Below, piece by piece: positions 1 to 6,875 of a stretch of 64,000 nucleotides of DNA. A program made the translations under genes and the position numbers. Every line of letters starts with the position of its first letter. The first letter of the stretch is position 1. The notes below the pieces were generated by a model, which made no database searches, was not told where the DNA came from, and worked only from the letters and a program-made list of their open reading frames with translations. Source of the stretch: SABI01 sp963676605. Its GTDB lineage: Bacteria; Spirochaetota; Spirochaetia; Sphaerochaetales; Sphaerochaetaceae. The stretch lies in NCBI GenBank assembly GCA_963676605.2, contig CAXXSP010000018.1, forward strand, positions 1 through 64,000, read 5' to 3'.

Positions 1-213
1 TTCCAGCCGTTCAAGAATCTCCTGAGGACTCAGGCCGCTTGAAGCGGCATTCCAGAGACTTAAGGGAGAGATCCTGTAGGTGTGAATATGTTCGGGAGAC
101 CGGATCAGTTCACAGAAGGCGATAATATTCTTCCTCGCCTGTTCGGCCTGAGGGGAATGGACATCCATGAGAAGGGTCATATCACTCTGTATGATGAGCG
201 GTTTATCTGCCAT
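1..213 (-). CDS. DNA repair helicase XPB, N-terminal fragment
   Basis: This is the 5' part (71 codons) of a gene that runs off the left edge of the window. The translation starts MADKPLIIQSDMTLLMDVHS and continues with SPEHIHTYRISPLSLWNAA. I recognise this as the N-terminal damage-recognition-like domain of bacterial XPB/SF2 helicases found in spirochaetes and actinobacteria; the ATPase motifs would lie outside the window. The family unwinds DNA in nucleotide-excision-type repair. The ATG lies inside the last codons of aroC (11-nt overlap), so it is probably co-transcribed with the aromatic genes. Identity rests on the N-terminus alone. Confidence 0.75.
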   Translation of the reverse strand, partial: MADKPLIIQSDMTLLMDVHSPQAEQARKNIIAFCELIRSPEHIHTYRISPLSLWNAASSGLSPQEILERLE

Positions 214-1252
214 ACTGATCGTAATAGAGGGAGAGTAGGGTGAGAGCTGTCATTGCTTCGATTACCGGTACGATCCTCACTACGATAGAGGGATCATGCC
301 GTCCCTTCACAACGATCGTCTGTTCCTTCCCGTCAAGATCTATGGTTTTCTGGGGTAGTTCTATCGAGGCTGTCGGCTTCACGGGAACACGGAAGAAGAT
401 ATCCTGTCCGTTGGTGATTCCTCCGTTGATCCCACCGGCATGGTTGGTGAGGAAGCCTTCAGAGCTGATCTCATCATTATGTTCTCTGCCGCTCATATCA
501 GCTGCATGGAAACCTTCTCCGAATTCGATGCCTTTTGTTGCCCCGATCGATAGGATCGCATGGGCAAGGAGGGCTTCGGTCTTCTGAAAGACCGGCTCGC
601 CGAGACCTGTCGGGCATCCGGTGATGACGCACTCGATAATCCCTCCGATACTGTTCTTTTCAGCTCTGGCCTGATCTATGAGCTGTTCCATCTGAACAAC
701 CGCATCGGCATCACAGCAGCTGACAAGATTGTCCCGCACAATACTCAGGTCTTTCTTCTGAGCCTTCACGTCTCCGATCTGTGTCGTATAGGCTGTGATA
801 TTCACACCCTTCGAACGGAGGATCTGCATCGCTATCGCACCGGCTGCAAGACGTGCGGCAGTTTCTCTTCCGCTGCTTCTGCCTCCGCCGCGCCAGTCCC
901 TGATGCCGAATTTCTGCTGCCAGGTGTAATCTGCATGACCGGGACGGAAAAAGGTCGAGATGTCGGTATAATCATGGGAACGCTGATTGGTGTTCCGTAT
1001 AATGATGGACAGGGGTGTTCCTGTGGTCTTCCCTTCATAAATTCCCGAAAGGATTTCCACGTCATCGGCTTCCTTGCGTTCGGTTCCCAGGCGGTTGCCG
1101 CCGGGCCTGCGTCGCGACATCTGATAGGTAAGATCATCCATATCGATGACGAAATTAGATTCAAGTCCATCTATGATGACTCCGAGAGCCGCGCCGTGAG
1201 ACTCTCCGTATGTTGTAATCTGAAGTGAAGTTCCGAATGTATTGCCACCCAT
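203..1252 (-). CDS. aroC: chorismate synthase
   Basis: 349 residues, near the usual length. Chorismate synthase converts 5-enolpyruvylshikimate-3-phosphate to chorismate in the cytoplasm, using reduced FMN without net redox change. The family signatures are plain: GESHGAALG near the N-terminus, the RRRPGG segment near residue 47, the GGGRSSGRETAARLAAGA segment near residue 123, and the C-terminal RHDPSIVVRIVPVIEAM block. The ATG has an AGGAG sequence a few bases upstream. It lies 9 nt after shikimate kinase and overlaps the XPB start, forming an aromatic-synthesis/repair operon on the minus strand. The long plus-strand ORFs across it are shadows. Confidence 0.96.
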   Translation of the reverse strand: MGGNTFGTSLQITTYGESHGAALGVIIDGLESNFVIDMDDLTYQMSRRRPGGNRLGTERKEADDVEILSGIYEGKTTGTPLSIIIRNTNQRSHDYTDISTFFRPGHADYTWQQKFGIRDWRGGGRSSGRETAARLAAGAIAMQILRSKGVNITAYTTQIGDVKAQKKDLSIVRDNLVSCCDADAVVQMEQLIDQARAEKNSIGGIIECVITGCPTGLGEPVFQKTEALLAHAILSIGATKGIEFGEGFHAADMSGREHNDEISSEGFLTNHAGGINGGITNGQDIFFRVPVKPTASIELPQKTIDLDGKEQTIVVKGRHDPSIVVRIVPVIEAMTALTLLSLYYDQYGR

Positions 1253-1261
1253 GGTGTACTC

Positions 1262-1834
1262 CTATAGTAGTTCTCTGATGAAAGCGGCGAGGTTCACTCC
1301 GTTGAACTCAACGCTCTCGAAATCCGCTAATGGTACCACATTATCGCAGAACTTTCTATAGAGGGTATCTCTCTGGAGGAAGAGGGCATGAAAGGAATCT
1401 TCAGGATCATCCCGGTCTATGAAAGGAGGGAGTCCCTTTCTTTTAATTCTTTCAAGGAGTGTCTTTTCTTTGAGTGAGAGATAGAGAATGGTGCCGGTCT
1501 CCTTCATCCTTTGGATAAGGTGGTGATTGTCACATACCCCTCCGCCGGTCGCCATGATTGTGAGGGTGAGACCTGTCGTGTCATGTGAAGCGAGAAATGC
1601 GTCAAGCGCATCGCGTTCGGCTTTCATGAAGGCATCCTTGCCTTCTGCTATGTAGAGTTCCCTGATACTTTCATACGATATTCGTTCCAGAATAAGCTCA
1701 TCAAGGTCAACAAAGAAGACGGGGATATCGACTTTGAGATGTTCTGCGCAGTAGCTTCCTACATTGCTTTTTCCGCTGTGTTTGATACCTGTAAGATATA
1801 TCAGTGAATGCTTGTCGTTGTTAGTGCTGGTCAT
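1262..1834 (-). CDS. aroK: shikimate kinase
   Basis: About 190 residues from the internal ATG at 1834 (MTSTNNDKHSL). The ORF can be extended to 1885, but that adds residues lying over the upstream gene that do not look like kinase sequence. The Walker A motif GIKHSGKSNVG replaces the usual GxxGxGKS spacing. An FFVDLDELI segment corresponds to the shikimate-binding D-x-D, and ATGGGV matches the substrate-binding GGG motif. A C-terminal RxxLYR-like segment (QRDTLYRKF) fits the adenine/lid region. It phosphorylates shikimate, two steps before aroC, which is the next gene. The start overlaps the 3' end of the upstream membrane-protein gene by 14 nt. Confidence 0.85.
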   Translation of the reverse strand: MTSTNNDKHSLIYLTGIKHSGKSNVGSYCAEHLKVDIPVFFVDLDELILERISYESIRELYIAEGKDAFMKAERDALDAFLASHDTTGLTLTIMATGGGVCDNHHLIQRMKETGTILYLSLKEKTLLERIKRKGLPPFIDRDDPEDSFHALFLQRDTLYRKFCDNVVPLADFESVEFNGVNLAAFIRELL

Positions 1835-2315
1835 AATAAGTGATCCACTTGACGGGATATCTGTCTCCTCCTGTTTCCTGTGCAATAGAAACCTGGTTCA
1901 TTCTGTTCCTGAGCTGTTTCAGTCTGAACCGTTTGAATTCCTTCTGCTGGATATATCGTGCTTCATCAAGGTTTCTTTTTCGCTGCTCAAGAAACGTATG
2001 TTTTGGTATGAGTATGCTGAGTAGAAAGTTATAGATGATGAGCATGGAGGCCCAGAGCATCACGATGATGAGGGGTACAATCTCTCTCACCGAGGTGTCG
2101 GGTGAGATCTGTACCTGATAGGATCCTTCAAATACCTGAACAGCATTCATCTTCAGCGGAGCAAGAGAGATCATGAAGAACAGCAGAGTTATGATGACGG
2201 GAAGGATCCAGTATACTCCTCGGGGGGTGAACAGGAAGCGCACCGAGGCTATGAGGCAGAGAAAGAGGATAAAGGAAGTTGTAACTGCCACAAGTAGCAT
2301 CAGCATGCGAAACAT
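1821..2315 (-). CDS. hypothetical membrane protein
   Basis: Not recognised as a named family. From the ATG at 2315 it is about 164 residues. Three hydrophobic stretches are visible: near the N-terminus (LLVAVTTSFILFLCLIA), just after (YWILPVIITLLFFMISL), and near residue 100 (IVPLIIVMLWASMLIIYNFLL). A basic, charged C-terminal tail rich in R, K and Q follows (FLEQRKRNLDEA...RMNQ). The open frame extends to a TTG at 2372, but neither start has a convincing ribosome-binding site, so the N-terminus is uncertain. The end overlaps aroK by 14 nt, so it probably leads the minus-strand aro operon. A role cannot be assigned. Confidence 0.6.
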   Translation of the reverse strand: MFRMLMLLVAVTTSFILFLCLIASVRFLFTPRGVYWILPVIITLLFFMISLAPLKMNAVQVFEGSYQVQISPDTSVREIVPLIIVMLWASMLIIYNFLLSILIPKHTFLEQRKRNLDEARYIQQKEFKRFRLKQLRNRMNQVSIAQETGGDRYPVKWITYYDQH

Positions 2316-2386
2316 GGTACCATGAAAGATGATGATAGGGAAGTAGAATACACCTCCCTGCAGGATGCTCAAGTAGGGAGGTTCCC

Positions 2387-3548
2387 ATGCCAGACAGGTA
2401 CGTCAATCATCTGAGTCAGGAAGTGCTCACCAGAAGACAGAGTGAAAGGAAACGTGATGTACGCAGTCCCTATTACCGGGATACGACAGCTATTATCCAC
2501 TCCTCCCCGTTCAGGAGATTGAAACATAAGACGCAGGTCTTCTTCGCTCCGAGCAACGATCATATCTGCACGAGAATCGAACACTCGCTTCATGTCGCTT
2601 CCATTGCCAGTACCCTCTCCAGAGGACTGGGACTGGACCATGAACTCGCCTGGGCGATAGGGATGGGGCATGACCTCGGACATGCACCGTTCGGTCATGT
2701 GGGAGAAACGATTCTCGGAGAATTACGGAAAGAGAGGGGGATGGGGAATTTTGAACATGAGCTCAACTCCCTCAGAGTCGTTCAGTATCTTGCCGATAAC
2801 GGAAGGGGGCTGAACCTTACCTATGCGGTACGGGACGGTATTGTCTCCCACAACGGGGAGACGTTCCTTCAGTCTATCCTTCCGACCCACACGGAAAAAG
2901 ATTTTGATGGAATCAGGACGAGAAAAGGGATCGTCCCTTCCACCTGGGAAGGCGCGGTTGTCCGTATCAGCGATCAGGTTGCCTACCTTGGACGCGATTT
3001 CGAGGATGCCTGCCGCCTCAATATCGTACGATCCGAGATGATGCCTCCCATCGCGGCTGCAGCGGCTTGGAACGACGAATTCCTCCATCATAGACACTCT
3101 CGTGAACGACCTACTTACACATACGAGTCCCGAAAAGGGTATCAGTCTCTCAGACGAAGTCTACGAGGCAGTGATCGAGATGAAGAAATTCAATTACGAG
3201 CATATCTATCATTCCCCCCTCCTGAAGGGGTATCACAGATATTTTCGCCGGCTCCTTTCACTGATCGTGAGTTACCTGAGTGATATCTTCGAGAGTTATG
3301 CCTTCGAATATGCACGGTATGAAGAAGAAAAGAACATGCTTGCAGCGGGCTTCAGCAATCATATACGGGATATGGCTGAGAGTTATCAGAAGAGGGAAGG
3401 GAACTATGACAATATGATCTTCGATTACGTTGCGGGAATGAGTGACACCTTCGCACTGGACTGTGCAGATGAGATTCTGAAACCGAATCACCTCAATGAT
3501 GATATAGAACGCTCCCTCACAGGAAAATGGTTCGACGTGAGGGCTTGA
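2387..3548 (+). pseudogene. dgt: dGTP triphosphohydrolase-like gene, reading frame broken by +1 shift
   Basis: Hydrolyses dGTP (or another dNTP) to the nucleoside and triphosphate; HD-domain metalloenzyme. The first frame (2387 to about 3060) carries the dNTPase N-terminus: SPFRRLKHKTQVF, then the HD ligands in RIEHSLHV and GHDLGHAPFGHVGE. The second frame carries LGTTNSSIIDTLVNDLL, LSDEVYEA and KKFNYEHIYHSP, which is the usual continuation of the same family. The join lies between about 3042 and 3066, where one base is extra (a GG in gcggct is a candidate). Removing one base gives 386 codons, near the usual length. The gene may be truly broken, or the base may be a sequence error. RBS GGGAGG precedes the ATG. 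nrdR, the ribonucleotide reductase repressor, lies convergently next to it. Confidence 0.85.
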
Positions 3549-3550
3549 GA

Positions 3551-4012
3551 TTACAGTCCCTCTCGTATTTTCTCAATCTCTTCGATGAACTTCTCGACGG
3601 AGTCGAAGGCTCTGTACACCGAGGCAAAACGGACATAGGCGACCGCATCCACCTTATACAGGTAGGTGAGGGCGATCTCTCCGATAGTGGTAGAGGGGAT
3701 CTCCCGTTTCGAAGATGATTTGATCATGATCTCATCTTCGATCTGTTCGATCATCTTCTCAAGCACTTCAGGTCTGATATGCCTCTTCTCCGTGGTGATC
3801 TGGATCCCCCGTTCAATCTTCCTGATATCGAACGGCTCTATCCTGTGATCCCTTTTTACCACCATCAGAGGCTTCTCTTCTATCCGCTCATAACTCGTGA
3901 ACCGGTAGCCGCAGTTGGTGCATTCCCTGCGCCTTCTGACCATCGATCCACTGCTGTTCTGACGTGATTCAAGCACTCTGTCATCTGTATGATTGCATTG
4001 CGGGCATAACAC
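3551..4012 (-). CDS. nrdR: transcriptional repressor NrdR
   Basis: Controls ribonucleotide reductase genes by sensing ATP/dATP. 153 residues if the GTG at 4012 is used. I chose it because the run AAGGGGGAAGG stands just upstream and the protein then begins directly with the zinc ribbon (LCPQCNH...CTNCGYRF), as in the family; the open frame extends to 4057. The ATP-cone follows (LMVVKRDHRIEPFDIRKIERG and on to the C-terminus), ending in the EEIEKIREGL tail. It lies 3 nt from the end of dgt on the opposite strand, a sensible nucleotide-metabolism neighbourhood. No NrdR box was identified nearby. Confidence 0.93.
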   Translation of the reverse strand: MLCPQCNHTDDRVLESRQNSSGSMVRRRRECTNCGYRFTSYERIEEKPLMVVKRDHRIEPFDIRKIERGIQITTEKRHIRPEVLEKMIEQIEDEIMIKSSSKREIPSTTIGEIALTYLYKVDAVAYVRFASVYRAFDSVEKFIEEIEKIREGL

Positions 4013-4128
4013 AGGCCTTCCCCCTTTGTACGGCCTCATACTACCACAGCTTTCCATCTCTGTATATCAGAGGTGACTTGAAGAACCCACTGAAGGCACG
4101 TCAGGGAGGACAGGAGTGTGCAATGGTG

Positions 4129-4158
4129 TTGTTATTTATAACAATTTGTGCTTATAAT
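4129..4158 (+). promoter_or_regulatory. promoter with overlapping palindromic operator
   Basis: TTGTTA (4129-4134), an 18-nt spacer and TATAAT (4153-4158) make a good sigma-70-type promoter. A perfect 16-bp palindrome, TTGTTAT-TT-ATAACAA (4129-4144), covers the -35 and half the spacer. A looser TTGT...ACAA repeat overlaps the -10 (about 4146-4163). The arrangement looks like a repressor site controlling the three-gene operon that begins at 4186. The regulator is unknown; autoregulation by the first gene is an inference. Confidence 0.65.
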
Positions 4159-4185
4159 AACAAAAACTCAAAGAAAGGAGCATCT

Positions 4186-4848
4186 ATGGAATCTGTAAGC
4201 AATTCCGTAAAACGAATTATTGACCGAACTCCCTTTCTCCATGAAATGCTGATAAGCGGTATTCTCAGTTACTCTAATTACGCCTCATCGATTCATCCCC
4301 ATGTGGAGAAACTACACGGTAAGGAAGTGAAGAGTTCCGCGATCGTGATGGCGATCAGGCGGTACGGGGAAGAGCTTAAGAAAAGGGATCAGGAACATCG
4401 GAGTGCCCCCCTACACTATGAGATCGTTATGAAGACAAACATCTTCGATATCAACCTGGTGCGCAGTGATTCAATTCTTGAGAAATTCAGGCAGCTGTTT
4501 GATCTGGTGAATCCCTCAAGCGGTGACTTCCTGAACATCTCGGTCGGGTCCCATGAGGTATCTCTTTCGATCAGTGAAAAATATATGGACCATGTCTCCC
4601 CCCTTCTCGAGGGAGAGGAAGTCCTTCTCCAGCAGGGTGACCTGGTTGCGCTCTCTCTGGTATTCAGCGGTGATTTCATGCAGACTCCCGGCATCGTGTA
4701 CGAAGCGGTGAGAAAACTTGCCTGGGAAGAGATCAATGTGAACGAGATCATCTCGACGATGAATGAGCTGACCTTCGTCATAGACAGAAAAGACTCTATG
4801 TCCGCTTTCAGCGTCCTTCAGAGCTTTCTCAAAGGAGAGACGGTATGA
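4186..4848 (+). CDS. putative HTH/ACT-like regulatory protein
   Basis: 220 residues from the ATG at 4186, which follows AAAGAAAGGAG; the longer open frame back to 3964 runs over nrdR and the promoter and is not used. The first 65 residues have a helix-turn-helix-like pattern (ISGILSYSNYASSIHPHVE, then SAIVMAIRRYGEEL). The remainder has two alpha/beta units resembling ACT domains, with the ligand-loop-like stretch FSGDFMQTPGIVYEAVRKLA and INVNEIISTMNELTFVID. It could be a small-molecule-sensing transcription regulator, possibly of its own operon. The family name is not certain. Its end overlaps the next gene by ATGA. Confidence 0.6.
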   Translation: MESVSNSVKRIIDRTPFLHEMLISGILSYSNYASSIHPHVEKLHGKEVKSSAIVMAIRRYGEELKKRDQEHRSAPLHYEIVMKTNIFDINLVRSDSILEKFRQLFDLVNPSSGDFLNISVGSHEVSLSISEKYMDHVSPLLEGEEVLLQQGDLVALSLVFSGDFMQTPGIVYEAVRKLAWEEINVNEIISTMNELTFVIDRKDSMSAFSVLQSFLKGETV

Positions 4849-5369
4849 AGAAGAACATCATCATCATCACGGGAGCGAAAAATAGCGGGAAGACCACCAT
4901 GGCCTATACCCTCTGTTCGAAGCTCGATGTGGACGGGAAGAGTATCGGCGGAGTGATTCAGGTCCTTCTTCTCCCCGGAGAGGAAAAGAATACCTATACG
5001 CTCAGTTCCCAGCATGACGGTACCTCCATGCTGATGCTCGACAGGGCAGCTCATGAGAACTGGGAGAGGGCAGGGAACTTCTTCTGTAATCCTGAGGCTG
5101 CAGCTTGGGCCGATCAGCAGTTCGCCGCCTCCTATACCAGTGATTTCATGATATTCGATGAGATCGGGAGATTCGAATTGGAAGGAAAGGGGTTTGATTC
5201 ATCGTTCTCCGCAGCTCTCCAATCATACGCGGGAACCATAGTAGCTATTATCAGGGATGAATATATCGAGGATGTATGTTCCCGGTATGCAATAGATGTG
5301 AATTCCTGTATAGTCATCGGGTCACACGATGACAAAGAAACAGCATACGTAAGGATACAGCAGCTATGA
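4845..5369 (+). CDS. THEP1-type nucleoside-triphosphatase
   Basis: 174 residues. Walker A is GAKNSGKTT near the N-terminus; Walker B with the typical tail is FMIFDEIGRFELEGKGF near residue 100. This matches the NTPase_1/THEP1 family, small P-loop NTPases with broad NTP specificity whose cellular role is poorly defined. It overlaps the upstream ACT-like gene and the downstream YhhQ-like gene by 4 nt each (ATGA), so the three products are translationally coupled. A role tied to nucleotide-derived substrates is only suggested by the neighbours. Confidence 0.75.
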   Translation: MKKNIIIITGAKNSGKTTMAYTLCSKLDVDGKSIGGVIQVLLLPGEEKNTYTLSSQHDGTSMLMLDRAAHENWERAGNFFCNPEAAAWADQQFAASYTSDFMIFDEIGRFELEGKGFDSSFSAALQSYAGTIVAIIRDEYIEDVCSRYAIDVNSCIVIGSHDDKETAYVRIQQL

Positions 5370-6058
5370 ATGAAATCTTCTGGATCGGGATGCTCCTGAT
5401 CAACTTCCTCCTCATCATCATCGCCTACAGGCTCTGGGGTCGTCTCGGTCTGTACATCTGGATACCCATCTCAGTCATGATCGCCAATATTCAGGTGACC
5501 AAGACGGTCAACCTCTTCGGGCTTGAGGCAACCCTCGGCAATATCATCTATGCAACGAGTTTCCTCGCAACCGATATTCTCAGCGAGTGTTACGGTAAGA
5601 AAGACGCAAGACGTGCAGTTGCTATCGGGTTCTTCTCGATGTTCACCATGACGATGCTGATGAATATCGCTCTCATGTTCATACCGGCAGAGAGTGATTT
5701 CGTTCAGGAGAGCATGGCCACGATATTCGCCCTGATGCCGCGTATCGCGGGAGCCTCGCTGCTTGCATACGGGATCAGTCAGATGCATGACATCTTCGCC
5801 TACGGGTGGATCAGAAAGGTACTGCCTGGAAAAAGGTTTCTCTGGGTGAGAAACAACGGTTCAACCCTCATGTCCCAGCTGCTTGATTCCGTTATATTCA
5901 CCTTCGCAGCCTTCTTCGGGGTGTTCCCGTTCTCAGTGCTGATCGAGATTCTCATTACGACCTATGTCCTGAAGGTGGTGGTGTCTCTGTTCGATACTCC
6001 GTTCATCTATCTTGCACGCTACTGGTTTGACAATAAAAAGATCGTAGAAACTATCTGA
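5366..6058 (+). CDS. queuosine precursor transporter (YhhQ/VUT family)
   Basis: 230 residues with about six hydrophobic segments. Family hallmarks are visible: NIQVTKTVNLFGLEATLGNI, then YATSFLATDILSECYGKKDARRAV, and a later LLDSVIFTFAAFFGVFP segment. YhhQ-type proteins import 7-cyano-7-deazaguanine or 7-aminomethyl-7-deazaguanine for queuosine tRNA modification. It is the last gene of the three-gene operon from 4186 and ends 8 nt into the convergent phosphatase gene. The link of this transporter with an ACT-like regulator and an NTPase is a context clue, not a proof, of a salvage system. Confidence 0.88.
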   Translation: MNEIFWIGMLLINFLLIIIAYRLWGRLGLYIWIPISVMIANIQVTKTVNLFGLEATLGNIIYATSFLATDILSECYGKKDARRAVAIGFFSMFTMTMLMNIALMFIPAESDFVQESMATIFALMPRIAGASLLAYGISQMHDIFAYGWIRKVLPGKRFLWVRNNGSTLMSQLLDSVIFTFAAFFGVFPFSVLIEILITTYVLKVVVSLFDTPFIYLARYWFDNKKIVETI

Positions 6059-6836
6059 ACATCTTCTGCATATCAGAAAGCGCTTCCTCCTGACCGCTCA
6101 GGAGGATATCTGTGAAGGTCTTTCTCTCATAAAGCATCTCATCGGTATAGACAAAGGGCGTTCCATCCCTGTAGGTCACCGGGAAGCCTGCAGCACTCAG
6201 GAGGGCATGCGCTCCCGCTACATCCCATGCGAAGCAGGGAACACTGAGTGATCCCTGAATACGGGAGTGGATGAGCGGTGCGATCATGTGGATGATATTG
6301 CTCCCGAAGGACCTGATCTTCCCCTTATACTGTTTGAGATCAATGTAATGCTGAATGTGAGAACCCATCGCTATCTGCTCGATACCGGTATAGTTCCTCT
6401 CCGGCTGATATATCTTTCCGTTAAGTTTCATCTCCTCACCCGGGCAGAGGGTGAGAAGGAGAGAGTCATTCCCTCCGAGTCCCCAGCGGGGAGCATAGAC
6501 GATGGAACCCACGGGATTGCGCTCTGCATTGAGGATGCCGAGGGAGATACACCAGGAAGGCATCCCCTGTGAATAGCTGTCGGTACCGTCGATCGGGTCG
6601 AGGATGAAGGTGAGGGAGGCTGACTCATCGTACCTGCTGTCCTGCTCCTCGGTGATGATACAGGCCTGAGGGAAAAGTTCTTCAATCATGGCTTTCACGT
6701 GAGTGTTGATATAGGTGTCGGTTTCCGTAAGTACTGAGCCGTCATCCTTATACGAGACCTCTATTTTCTTTTGATTTTCTGCGGCGTAGGTGCCCATCTC
6801 TTTAATAAACTCAACCAGTGTATAAAATGAATCCAT
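6051..6836 (-). CDS. inositol monophosphatase family phosphatase
   Basis: 261 residues from ATG 6836. The open frame runs on to 7307, but that part lies antisense to mfd and is not used. The metal-binding signatures of the Li-sensitive phosphatase superfamily are present: EEQDSRYD (about residue 70), DPIDGTDSYSQGMP (about residue 89) and WDVAGAHALLSAAG near the C-terminus. Members hydrolyse inositol-1-phosphate, 3'-phosphoadenosine 5'-phosphate or fructose-1,6-bisphosphate; the exact substrate cannot be read from sequence. It is convergent with the YhhQ gene and diverges from mfd with a 39-nt gap. No strong RBS is visible. Confidence 0.82.
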   Translation of the reverse strand: MDSFYTLVEFIKEMGTYAAENQKKIEVSYKDDGSVLTETDTYINTHVKAMIEELFPQACIITEEQDSRYDESASLTFILDPIDGTDSYSQGMPSWCISLGILNAERNPVGSIVYAPRWGLGGNDSLLLTLCPGEEMKLNGKIYQPERNYTGIEQIAMGSHIQHYIDLKQYKGKIRSFGSNIIHMIAPLIHSRIQGSLSVPCFAWDVAGAHALLSAAGFPVTYRDGTPFVYTDEMLYERKTFTDILLSGQEEALSDMQKMFR

Positions 6837-6875
6837 TGAACACGTTCTCTCTTCTATGATAGGGTAAGTGCGGTT

